Positions 37,841-46,164 of a stretch of DNA of 64,000 bases are shown here, piece by piece. This stretch comes from Salibacteraceae bacterium (GTDB lineage: Bacteria; Bacteroidota; Bacteroidia; Flavobacteriales_G; Salibacteraceae), in contig JAGYJZ010000006.1 of the NCBI GenBank assembly GCA_018401875.1, forward strand, positions 1 to 64,000, in the 5' to 3' direction. A model generated the notes under the pieces. The model ran no database searches. It was not told where the DNA came from and worked only from the letters and a program-made list of their open reading frames with translations. The first letter of the stretch is position 1, and each line of letters begins with the position of its first letter. The translations under genes and the position numbers were made by a program.

Positions 37841-39445
37841 ATGATTCAAAAGCTCAGATTTTTCGTGTTTTTTCTGGTGTTATCAGGGCTTTCATTTCCA
37901 TTTGAAATTTGTGCTCAAAACGACCTAGAAGCTGACCTGAAGAAGTTAGAAAAATTCCTCGAGAACATCGATCAGAACTATGTTGATCAGGTTGAAACCA
38001 AACCGATCATCGAAGAAGGCATCAAGCGAATGCTCGAAGAGTTGGATCCGCATTCGGTGTATTTTACAAAAGAAGCGTATGTGCGTGCCAACGAACCTTT
38101 GAAAGGCAAGTATAAAGGCATCGGAGTGCGGTTCGTGATGATTCAAGACACAATGACCATTCTCGATCTGATTGAAGGTGGTGCAGCCCAACGGGCCGAT
38201 GTGCGCATTGGTGATAAATTGATTGTATTGAATGGTGATACCATTGCCGGGCGAAGCACGAACTCCCGCTCAGTGGTAAAGAAAATCAAGGAAGATGAGC
38301 AGGATGAACTTCAAATCACCCTGCTGCGACAGACTGCAGATGGATTTGAAGAGAAGAAGTTAGCCTTAACGAAGTCAGAAGTAGAGGTAGGCAGCGTTAC
38401 CTCGTATTTTATGATCGACAATCGCGTTGGGTATATCAAACTCGAACGATTTAGCAGTACGAGTCTTTCTGATTTTAAAGAAGCACTGGATGTTTTAAAA
38501 AAGAATAAGGCCAAGAGCTTAGTGGTCGATTTGCGCGGCAATGGCGGGGGATACCTCAATGTGGCCATTAAGATTATTGATGAATTTCTCGAAGATCGCA
38601 GGCTGATTGTGTACACCGAAGGCGAGCATCAAGCCAAACGCGAAACCTTTGCAACCAGCGGGGGAAATTTTGTGGATGGCGATTTGTATGTCTTGATCGA
38701 TGCAAACTCTGCTTCGGCCAGTGAAATTTTTGCCGGTGCGGTGCAAGATTGGGATCGCGGATTGATAGTAGGTAGGCGTTCTTATGGAAAAGGCCTGGTG
38801 CAGCGCACGATTGAGTTTAACGATGGTTCGGCCATGCGGCTTACCATTTCACGCTACCACACACCAACAGGCAGAAGCATTCAACGGTCTTACGATGATG
38901 GTGTGGCCGCTTATCAACAAGAGCTCAAAAACAGAGGCTTATCAGGTGAGCTGTTCAACGCAGATTCTATTCACCCAAATGACAGCTTGATTTTTTTCAC
39001 ACCCAAAAACCGCAAAGTGTATGGCGGTGGTGGAATCATTCCAGATGTGTTTGTGCCTCTCGATTCCTCTACAATGGACGATTACGTCAAAAACATTCAT
39101 CGCTATGCGCTGTTTGAAGGCTATGCGCTTCGTCTGTATTTTGAAATGGGAGAAGAAATCAAGACAAACTACAAAAGCGTCATTGAATTTTTATCAGACT
39201 TTGAACTGAATGAAGCACAATTGAGTAATTTCAGGGCGTATATTGATCGAACAGGTCTGAGCACAGACGATCAAACATTCAATAAGAATGAATCCTATAT
39301 AAATGAAAGGGCAAAGACGCTGCTCACGAGATTTGTTTTCGGGTATGAGGCTTATTATGAAGCGTTGGCCTATTATGATGCAGATGTGAAGGCAGTAAAA
39401 AACGAAATAGAACGAGGAACATATAAAGAACTAGGATTAAACTAA
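37841..39445 (+). CDS. S41 family C-terminal processing protease (CtpA/Prc type)
   Basis: 534 aa. Signal peptide ending ICAQ. PDZ domain about residues 90-165 (KYKGIGVRFVMIQDTMTI ... AQRADVRIGDKLIVLNGD). S41 protease domain about 190-370 with the catalytic Ser in NSASASEIFAGA and Lys in RRSYGKGLVQ. A C-terminal helical extension of ~150 residues is typical for the Bacteroidota group. Trims periplasmic or exported proteins. Confidence 0.94.
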   Translation: MIQKLRFFVFFLVLSGLSFPFEICAQNDLEADLKKLEKFLENIDQNYVDQVETKPIIEEGIKRMLEELDPHSVYFTKEAYVRANEPLKGKYKGIGVRFVMIQDTMTILDLIEGGAAQRADVRIGDKLIVLNGDTIAGRSTNSRSVVKKIKEDEQDELQITLLRQTADGFEEKKLALTKSEVEVGSVTSYFMIDNRVGYIKLERFSSTSLSDFKEALDVLKKNKAKSLVVDLRGNGGGYLNVAIKIIDEFLEDRRLIVYTEGEHQAKRETFATSGGNFVDGDLYVLIDANSASASEIFAGAVQDWDRGLIVGRRSYGKGLVQRTIEFNDGSAMRLTISRYHTPTGRSIQRSYDDGVAAYQQELKNRGLSGELFNADSIHPNDSLIFFTPKNRKVYGGGGIIPDVFVPLDSSTMDDYVKNIHRYALFEGYALRLYFEMGEEIKTNYKSVIEFLSDFELNEAQLSNFRAYIDRTGLSTDDQTFNKNESYINERAKTLLTRFVFGYEAYYEALAYYDADVKAVKNEIERGTYKELGLN

Positions 39446-39478
39446 GCAAGCATTAAATTTGATTAAAATTTTGAAACT

Positions 39479-40030
39479 ATGAATGAGCAAATGAAGAACT
39501 ATTTATTAATAGGTGTGGCAGCATTAACAGTGGTGAATTCCATTTTTCTTTTCACCATGGATAAAGGTGGGAGAGTGATTGACACGCCAAAAACAAATAC
39601 TGCCTTGGTTGAATCAACCCAACAGGCTCAAGATCCAATGGGGTCAACAACGCTTGATTTAAATCAAACGCAAAACCAAGACTTAGCTCCAGCCCCGGTT
39701 GGTCCTCCTACCACTATCGCTTTCGCACAAATGGAGCACGATTTCGGCACCATCAAACAAAACACAGAAAATAAGCACATCTTCAAGTTTACCAATACAG
39801 GAAACGAATCGTTGATCATTTCTGACGCTAAAGGTTCTTGCGGGTGCACTGTGCCAAAGTATCCGAAAAACCCGGTGGCTCCAGGCGAGACTGCCGAAAT
39901 TGAAGTAGTTTACAAACCGGGAACGCAGAAAGGAAACCAGATGAAGACCGTGACCTTAGTCGCCAATACGCAACCAACCCAAACCGTGCTGAAAATATCA
40001 GCAATGGTTGAAGAAGAAGCAAAAAGTTAA
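39479..40030 (+). CDS. DUF1573 domain membrane-anchored protein
   Basis: 183 aa. N-terminal helix (YLLIGVAALTVVNSIFLFTM) as anchor, Gln/Pro linker, then DUF1573 Ig-like domain (QMEHDFGTIKQNTENKHIFK; NTGNESLIISDAKGSCGCTV; YKPGTQKGNQ). Periplasmic. It precedes a terminator with 6 bp between the stop and the stem. Function of DUF1573 unknown; the same domain starts the coiled-coil protein at 46165. Confidence 0.9.
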   Translation: MNEQMKNYLLIGVAALTVVNSIFLFTMDKGGRVIDTPKTNTALVESTQQAQDPMGSTTLDLNQTQNQDLAPAPVGPPTTIAFAQMEHDFGTIKQNTENKHIFKFTNTGNESLIISDAKGSCGCTVPKYPKNPVAPGETAEIEVVYKPGTQKGNQMKTVTLVANTQPTQTVLKISAMVEEEAKS

Positions 40031-40036
40031 TTTACG

Positions 40037-40059
40037 AAGCGGGATTCCCCGCTTTTTTT
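40037..40059 (+). terminator. intrinsic terminator abutting the next start codon
   Basis: AAGCGGG-ATTC-CCCGCTT with T7 directly before the ATG at 40060. Confidence 0.85.
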
Positions 40060-40851
40060 ATGCTCCAACGCAAAGTATATTTCCTATTAATTTTTGTAGT
40101 CTCGTTTGGGACGACTATTGCGCAAACGCAACCATTTAAAAGCGGTGAGTCGCTGAAATACTCGATTGGATATCAATTGATGGGTGTTTGGGTAGGTGCG
40201 GGAGAAGTCACATTTACGGTAGAAGAAGAGGAACTGTGGGGGAACGAATGCTTCAAATTCCGAGGCTACGGAATTACTTATCCGCGCTATGATTGGTTTT
40301 TCAAAGTGCGCGATAAGTACATTTCATATGCTGACCGTTCTGATTTGAGACCGTATCGTTTTACGCGCGATGTGAGCGAAGGTGGTTTTTACTATCGAGA
40401 AGATAATATCTACCGCCATGATCAACGTTCGGTGTACAGCGTTTTAAAGGTTAAGGAAAAGCCAATTCAACTCGATACTTTTCCATTGGAAGCGAACAGC
40501 TTTGATGTGCTGAGCCTGGTGTACGAGAGTCGTTCTATTGATTTTGGCTCAAAACGCATCGGAGAAAAAATCGGGTTAAGAATGGTAATTGACCGAGAAA
40601 CGCACGATATTTTCCTCCGTTATTTAGGTACAGACACCTACGAGCACGATGAGTTTGGAGACATCGAATGCTATATTTTTTCGCCTTTACTCGTTGAAGG
40701 ATCAATTTTTAAAGCTGGTGAAGGCATGAAAGTTTGGGTCAGTAAAGACCGCAATCGAATACCAATTTACATCGAATCTGAGATTCGTGTTGGGACTATC
40801 CGCTCTGAATTGATCGAATTCTCTGGGTTGAAATATCCACTAGGGACTTAG
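40060..40851 (+). CDS. DUF3108 family periplasmic protein
   Basis: 263 aa. Signal peptide MLQRKVYFLLIFVVSFGTTIAQ. Mature part with the DUF3108 pattern (FKSGESLKYSIGYQLMGVWVG; DWFFKVRDKYISYADRSDLRP; FTRDVSEGGF). Probably an envelope beta-sandwich of unknown function. Its ATG directly follows the T7 of the terminator, leaving no room for a ribosome binding site after the hairpin. The stop shares bases with the stop of the opposing ferredoxin gene. Confidence 0.88.
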   Translation: MLQRKVYFLLIFVVSFGTTIAQTQPFKSGESLKYSIGYQLMGVWVGAGEVTFTVEEEELWGNECFKFRGYGITYPRYDWFFKVRDKYISYADRSDLRPYRFTRDVSEGGFYYREDNIYRHDQRSVYSVLKVKEKPIQLDTFPLEANSFDVLSLVYESRSIDFGSKRIGEKIGLRMVIDRETHDIFLRYLGTDTYEHDEFGDIECYIFSPLLVEGSIFKAGEGMKVWVSKDRNRIPIYIESEIRVGTIRSELIEFSGLKYPLGT

Positions 40852-41120
40852 TAATCGTAAGTGATTCTTACTTTTTCAGATGTAGGATGACTCTGGCATG
40901 TAACGATATACCCTTCCTCGAGCTCTTCATCAGTCAGCACATGATTCATATCCATTTTCACGGTTCCTTCTTCCAACTTCGCCATACACGTTGAGCAGAT
41001 GGCGCTTCGGCAAGAAAATGGTGCTTCGATTCCAGCCTTTATTGCGGCCTCTAAAATTGTTTCTGATCCTACGTTGATTACACGTTCTTTACCGTCTAAT
41101 GTCAATGTTACTTCTGCCAT
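40848..41120 (-). CDS. [2Fe-2S] ferredoxin
   Basis: 90 aa, plant-type. Iron ligands C37, C42, C45 (CRSAICSTC) and C75 (VTCQSHP). Small electron carrier, close to the ferredoxin domain of PaaE-like reductases but free-standing. Last of a four-gene minus-strand unit with RNA methyltransferase, aat and aldo/keto reductase; overlaps the opposing DUF3108 stop by 4 bp. Confidence 0.93.
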   Translation of the reverse strand: MAEVTLTLDGKERVINVGSETILEAAIKAGIEAPFSCRSAICSTCMAKLEEGTVKMDMNHVLTDEELEEGYIVTCQSHPTSEKVRITYDY

Positions 41121-41130
41121 TTCTTCGTTC

Positions 41131-42480
41131 TTATATTCTTAGTCTTAACCAACTGGGATAGTAGTTGTTTGAGCGTTGATCAATAATTTTCACCCAACCA
41201 AGATGTATGTTCTGATAACTTACGAGTGACCACCCCTTTGGTAAATTTGGCGGCAAAGAAATGGTTTCTTTTCTCAAAAATTGCAATGAATTTTCTTCGC
41301 TTAGTTCGATTGCACGTAAGCCATTGGAGGCCATCGCAAAGCCGTGCAATGGAATGACGTTTTCCCCCTTCATTTGATAATAGGGCAATCCTAACATTTT
41401 AAACGGAAGGTTTAGCGCCTCAATATATTGGTGCTGCACTACAGCGTGCAATTCTCCTTTTAGATTCCAGTAAACCAAATTCTGTGGTAATTCTGGAAAA
41501 GCACTTTGAAATTCGACATCCGCTGATTGAAATGGCGTGCTATATCGAGATTTCCTTCGGTCTTCGTGAGCTGAAACGGTGGTTTTTTTCAACGTTGAAA
41601 TAAATAAGCCTTCTCCCGTTGAACTGCCTGGTAGCAAGTAATATCCGATCACAGAATTGTCCACGTTTGCTTCAATCAGATAATCGCTGAATTCAGAGAG
41701 GTCAATTTCAATAGGTTCTACAGTGCCACTGTCGAGAAGTTTTTGAACTTGAAGTTCATTTTCTTCCGGATTCATGGTGCACGTAGAATAGATCAGAACT
41801 CCACCTTCTTTAAGTGTTGGCAGCAGTTCTGCAAGGATGCTTTTTTGCGTTAAGGCACACTGCTCGACCAAGTTTTCGCTCCATTGCGACACGGCAAATG
41901 AATCTTTTCGAAACATTCCTTCGCCCGAACACGGTGCATCGACCAAAATGAGGTCGAAGGCGCATTCAAGTTCGTCAAATTTACGTGCGGGCAGCGAAGT
42001 AACACCTGCGTTTAATCGACCCCATTTGAGTATATTTTCTCTCAGAATGGCGTTTCTTTTCGGGTCTACCTCATTGGCAATTAAGAATCCTTCATCATCG
42101 AGGTAGTCTAACAATATCGTTGATTTCCCGCCCGGGGCTGCGCACACATCCAAGTAAAGACCTTCACGTGCGGGTTGAATTTTTTGGAGAATAGCTTCTA
42201 AAATCATACTCGATGAATCTTGCACGTAGTAGCTTCCGGCATGAAAGAGTGGGTCCAGCGCGAATGTTGGTCGTTCAGGAAGTAGGTATCCATTTTTCGA
42301 CCACGGCACTTTTTGTCGGTCATCAAATTGCGCGGTGGGTTTCATTGGGTTTACCCGCACCGAAATACTGCTTTTTAGGCTGAGCGCACTCAGTGTTTTA
42401 TCAGCAATGACACTTCCAAAATGGTTTTGAAGCTTTTCGATGAACCGTGTTGGAATTTCGTTTTTCAAAGCGTGCTCCAA
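41131..42480 (-). CDS. RsmF-like tRNA/rRNA cytosine-C5 methyltransferase
   Basis: S-adenosylmethionine-dependent m5C RNA methyltransferase (NOL1/NOP2/Sun family). 449 aa. SAM site VCAAPGGKS. Catalytic pair DAPCSGEGMFRKD and YSTCTMNPEENELQ (two active Cys). FYVQDSS-type motif (SYYVQDSSSMI) upstream. C-terminal PUA-like domain as in RsmF. Its ATG overlaps the aat stop by 16 bp. Confidence 0.93.
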   Translation of the reverse strand: MEHALKNEIPTRFIEKLQNHFGSVIADKTLSALSLKSSISVRVNPMKPTAQFDDRQKVPWSKNGYLLPERPTFALDPLFHAGSYYVQDSSSMILEAILQKIQPAREGLYLDVCAAPGGKSTILLDYLDDEGFLIANEVDPKRNAILRENILKWGRLNAGVTSLPARKFDELECAFDLILVDAPCSGEGMFRKDSFAVSQWSENLVEQCALTQKSILAELLPTLKEGGVLIYSTCTMNPEENELQVQKLLDSGTVEPIEIDLSEFSDYLIEANVDNSVIGYYLLPGSSTGEGLFISTLKKTTVSAHEDRRKSRYSTPFQSADVEFQSAFPELPQNLVYWNLKGELHAVVQHQYIEALNLPFKMLGLPYYQMKGENVIPLHGFAMASNGLRAIELSEENSLQFLRKETISLPPNLPKGWSLVSYQNIHLGWVKIIDQRSNNYYPSWLRLRI

Positions 42481-43145
42481 TTTTGCGTTAAATCTCGGTG
42501 CTCAAGGGCAGCATTCAGTTCTCGTAAGTATTGATTCCTGTCGATTTCTTTTGCTCCTAAAGATTCTAGATGGGTGGTATGCAATTGACAGTCGATGAAG
42601 GCAAAATCATGGTTACGTGCAAATTGAGCGAGCGCATAAAATGCTGCCTTACTCGCATCTGATACAATGCTGAACATCGATTCGCCAAAGAATACTTTAC
42701 CTAAAGAGATACCATATAAGCCACCCACAAGTTGACCATTCAAGTAGCTTTCAAAACTGTGTGCAAAGCCTAGTTTATGCAGCTCACTGTAAGCTGTGAT
42801 CATTTCATTGGTGATCCAAGTTCCCGCTTGGTCTTTTCGTGGTACTTGAGCACAGCTGCGGATGACCTGTTCGAAATTGACATCAATTTTAAATTCAAAT
42901 ACGCCCTTCTTGAGCTTTTGATTCAATGATTTTGATAACTTAAAATCATCGGGATATAAAATCATTCGTTGCGGAGGATTCCACCACAATATGGGTTGAC
43001 CGGCTTCAAACCAAGGGAAGACGCCTGATTCGTAAGCCGATATCAAACGCTCAGGCGATAAGTCGCCACCGTAGGCCAATAGACCGTTTTCATCGGCTTC
43101 TTCCGGTGGTGGAAACGCAAAAAGTTGGTGGCGCTTTTTTCGCAA
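42465..43145 (-). CDS. aat: leucyl/phenylalanyl-tRNA-protein transferase
   Basis: Adds Leu or Phe to N-terminal Arg/Lys, making an N-degron read by ClpS/ClpAP. About 226 aa from a TTG at 43145 (RKKRHQLFAFPPPEEA), near family length. The open frame extends to ATG 43232 inside the preceding gene, which would add 29 atypical residues, so the start is uncertain. Motifs: GLLAYGGDLSPERL, SGVFPWF, WWNPPQRMIL, FGESMFS, FIDCQLHTTHLESLGA. Confidence 0.93.
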   Translation of the reverse strand: MRKKRHQLFAFPPPEEADENGLLAYGGDLSPERLISAYESGVFPWFEAGQPILWWNPPQRMILYPDDFKLSKSLNQKLKKGVFEFKIDVNFEQVIRSCAQVPRKDQAGTWITNEMITAYSELHKLGFAHSFESYLNGQLVGGLYGISLGKVFFGESMFSIVSDASKAAFYALAQFARNHDFAFIDCQLHTTHLESLGAKEIDRNQYLRELNAALEHRDLTQNWSTL

Positions 43146-43155
43146 TGAACTCGAA

Positions 43156-44133
43156 TTAATACTGAGGCATTTCCGGTTTATTGTCAAGAATCGTTTCAAT
43201 GGCTTCCATAACCGATGCATCCAGCTTTTCAACTACATCCAACGATTTGAGGTTTTCTTGAAGTTGACTCAATTTAGTTGCTCCTGTAATAACGGTGCTC
43301 ACGTGGTTGTTTTTCAAACACCAGGCGATCGCGAGGTTAGCCGCAGAGGTGTTGAGTTCATTGGCTAGACTCTGAAGAGCGATCACTTTATCAATGTTTT
43401 TGTCGGTCAATACTTTTTCTTTTAACCACCCCAAATCATCCATTGTAAGTCGCGACCCTTCAGGAATGCCTTGATTGTACTTTCCCGTCAAAATGCCACT
43501 TGCCAATGGCGACCATATGGTAGAACCGTATCCATAGTCACGAAACAACTTATCAAATTCTACTTCCACTTTTTTCCTCACCAACATGTTGTATTGTGGT
43601 TGCTCCATCGATGGTGCAATGAGGTTATTTGCCCGCGCCACCATAAATGCTTCTTGTACTTCTTGTGCACTCCATTCGCTGGTGCCCCAATAGAGCACTT
43701 TTCCCTGCTGAATCAAGTTGTGCATCGCCCACACAGTTTCTTCCATGGGCGTATTTTTATCTGGTCTGTGGCAGTAATAAAAATCGAGGTATTCAACACG
43801 TAGTCTGTTCAACGCTGCGTGGCAAGCTTCAACCACGCGTTTTCTGCTTAACCCCAATTGGTTAGGCTTGTCACCACCCCAAAAAACTTTTGATGAAACG
43901 AGGTAAGAATCTCTATTCCAACCTGCCTCCGCGATGATTTTCCCCATCACTTCTTCTGACTTTCCTGCGGCATACACTTCTGCGTTGTCGAAAAAATTAA
44001 TTCCTTGATCGTAAGCGTGGTGCATGCATTGTTTGGCGATGCTGACATCTACTTGGTTTCCGAAGGTTACCCATGAGCCAAATGATAGTGCACTTACTTG
44101 CACTCCTGCCTTTCCTAGTCTTCGATATTGCAT
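43156..44133 (-). CDS. aldo/keto reductase, Kv-beta-like
   Basis: NADPH-dependent oxidoreductase. 325 aa TIM barrel. Catalytic tetrad parts: Asp and Tyr in FDNAEVYAAGKSE, Lys in SSKVFWGG, His in YYCHRPD. WGTSEWSAQEV and PLASGILTGKYNQ are typical of the voltage-gated K+ channel beta/YghZ group. Acts on small aldehydes; physiological substrate unknown. First gene of the unit with aat, methyltransferase and ferredoxin. Confidence 0.93.
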   Translation of the reverse strand: MQYRRLGKAGVQVSALSFGSWVTFGNQVDVSIAKQCMHHAYDQGINFFDNAEVYAAGKSEEVMGKIIAEAGWNRDSYLVSSKVFWGGDKPNQLGLSRKRVVEACHAALNRLRVEYLDFYYCHRPDKNTPMEETVWAMHNLIQQGKVLYWGTSEWSAQEVQEAFMVARANNLIAPSMEQPQYNMLVRKKVEVEFDKLFRDYGYGSTIWSPLASGILTGKYNQGIPEGSRLTMDDLGWLKEKVLTDKNIDKVIALQSLANELNTSAANLAIAWCLKNNHVSTVITGATKLSQLQENLKSLDVVEKLDASVMEAIETILDNKPEMPQY

Positions 44134-44224
44134 AGCTTTCTAATTATCGTGCAAATGTAACGTCATAAATATGCTTTAAGTTGAAAGCTTTTGCTCATAT
44201 TTGGTCAAATTAAATGTCATTTCC

Positions 44225-46162
44225 ATGAAATCAAATTTACTCTTAGTCCTTGTTTTTTCTGTTTTTACCTCAACATTATTTGCCGCAGAAGGCGATACCA
44301 TTCGGGTTCAATCACATCAAGAAACCCATTGGAACTGGTACGGCAATTGGTTTGATACCACGTCATTCCCAACTGCTGGTGAATACAGAAGAATCATTAT
44401 GTATTATACGTTGGGCTGTCCTTCTGGAGGATGCAGTGAGTGGGATTATACTACAAAAATTGAAGTCGAAGATCCGATCGATGATTCCACTTCACGTTGG
44501 GTAGAATTGACTCGGATTATTACACCATATGCGGGTAATAAAGGGAGTAACTGGAAGTTTGTATATGAAATAGACGTAACCGATTATGCGCCCATACTTA
44601 AAGGCGAGCGCAGAGTGCGCGCTCACTACAGTGGTTACCAAGACGGGTTTACAGTATCCATTGATTTTGATTTCATAGAGGGAACCCCACCTAGAGAAGT
44701 CTTAGAGGTAACCACTTTATATGATGGCACGTTCAGGTATGGTTTTGCCAATGATCCTATCGAAAATTATTTAGTTCCAAAAGATATCGCAATGCACCCC
44801 GAACTCGGTAGTGCGAAATTTAGAATGGTGGCTTCCGGTCACAGTTTTGGTGGCAATGAAAACTGCGCAGAGTTTTGCCGCAAGTGGTACCGATTGAACA
44901 TCAATGGAAACAATGCAATTCAACAAGATGTTTGGAGAGACGACTGCGGAAGTAATCCCTTAGAAGCTCAAACCGGAACTTGGATTTACAACCGAGCTGG
45001 TTGGTGCCCGGGAACGGAGACAGAACGCTACGATAATAATATTTCAGCGTTTGTAGCTGCCGGTGAAGTAGCAGAGTTTGATGTTGACTGGCAAAGCTAT
45101 AACTACAATGGTGGTGCTGGATTTGATCCACAATACATCATTGAGGCGACCATCTTTCAATACGCAGATTGGAACTTTGCTGTTGATGCTGCGATAAGCG
45201 ATGTGATAAGTCCATCTAAAAAGGATCAATATTGGGACAAGAATCCCGTGTGCAACAATCCCGAAATTGTAGTAGAAAATACAGGCTCTGAAGTGATTAC
45301 TTATGTGAAATTTGAGTATTGGGTAGAAGGAAGCCCTGAGATTATTAGACACACGCATCAAGGAGTGATTGCTCCTGGACGAAGCAAAACCATTGTTTTA
45401 CCTGCATACGACAAATGGTTGTTTGGTGAGAAGACAGAAAATAAATTCCATGTTCAGATTGTAGGCGTTAACAACACCGATGATCAGTATGAAGGGAACA
45501 ATCATTTTGTATCCACTTTTGATGATACACCTGTCTATCCGAGCGAATTCATTATTGGCTTCAATAACAATGGAGGTGGGTCTGAAACGAAGTACCGCGT
45601 TGAGGATGAGCGAGGCAATGTAGTTTTCGAGCGAACTAATGCAGTATCCAACACCAACTATTTAGACACAGTGAATTGTGAGCCTGGCTGTTACACCATG
45701 TTTATCGAAGATTCTGACTGTGATGGTTTGCGCTTTTTTGCCAATAACGATGGCAACGGACGTATTTGGTTGCACTCGGCAAATGAAGGATCTTTCTTCC
45801 CACCGCTCTATCAATTTGAAGATGAGTTTGGCTGTGATGCACAATTATCTTTTACCGTTGGATACAAAATGGGTGACGAAGAAACTATGGAATACCCAAC
45901 AGGAGTTTCTGAGTGGAATGATGGTTCCAATATGGTGGCTTACCCCAACCCAAGCGCAGGCAATGTAACCATCGCTATTCAAGGCGAAATCGAGTCGGGC
46001 GGTGAACTTATCATCTACAATCAGATGGGGCAGGTAATTCAGCGTATGCAGCTTGTTGACCTCGAAGAAATTCAAATTTCTGGATTGGCGATGGGAAACT
46101 ATATAGCGCAGTACCGCACCGATTCAAAATTCAAAACAGTGAAGTTTACAGTTGCGAATTAG
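44225..46162 (+). CDS. PNGase F-like secreted glycoamidase with T9SS type A sorting tail
   Basis: 645 aa from the ATG at 44225, after a -7-like CATATTTG at 44196. The alternative start at 44201 would lie in the promoter. Signal peptide MKSNLLLVLVFSVFTSTLFA. Catalytic two-domain region with HWNWYGNWFDTT, CPSGGCSEWDY (Asp74, matching the PNGase F catalytic Asp) and GHSFGGNENCAEFC (Glu216). PNGase F removes N-glycans from Asn of glycoproteins. Then Ig-like and Cys-rich region, and the T9SS tail MVAYPNPSAGNVTIAI with C-terminal strands. It ends 2 nt from the opposing stop. Confidence 0.87.
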   Translation: MKSNLLLVLVFSVFTSTLFAAEGDTIRVQSHQETHWNWYGNWFDTTSFPTAGEYRRIIMYYTLGCPSGGCSEWDYTTKIEVEDPIDDSTSRWVELTRIITPYAGNKGSNWKFVYEIDVTDYAPILKGERRVRAHYSGYQDGFTVSIDFDFIEGTPPREVLEVTTLYDGTFRYGFANDPIENYLVPKDIAMHPELGSAKFRMVASGHSFGGNENCAEFCRKWYRLNINGNNAIQQDVWRDDCGSNPLEAQTGTWIYNRAGWCPGTETERYDNNISAFVAAGEVAEFDVDWQSYNYNGGAGFDPQYIIEATIFQYADWNFAVDAAISDVISPSKKDQYWDKNPVCNNPEIVVENTGSEVITYVKFEYWVEGSPEIIRHTHQGVIAPGRSKTIVLPAYDKWLFGEKTENKFHVQIVGVNNTDDQYEGNNHFVSTFDDTPVYPSEFIIGFNNNGGGSETKYRVEDERGNVVFERTNAVSNTNYLDTVNCEPGCYTMFIEDSDCDGLRFFANNDGNGRIWLHSANEGSFFPPLYQFEDEFGCDAQLSFTVGYKMGDEETMEYPTGVSEWNDGSNMVAYPNPSAGNVTIAIQGEIESGGELIIYNQMGQVIQRMQLVDLEEIQISGLAMGNYIAQYRTDSKFKTVKFTVAN

Positions 46163-46164
46163 GC

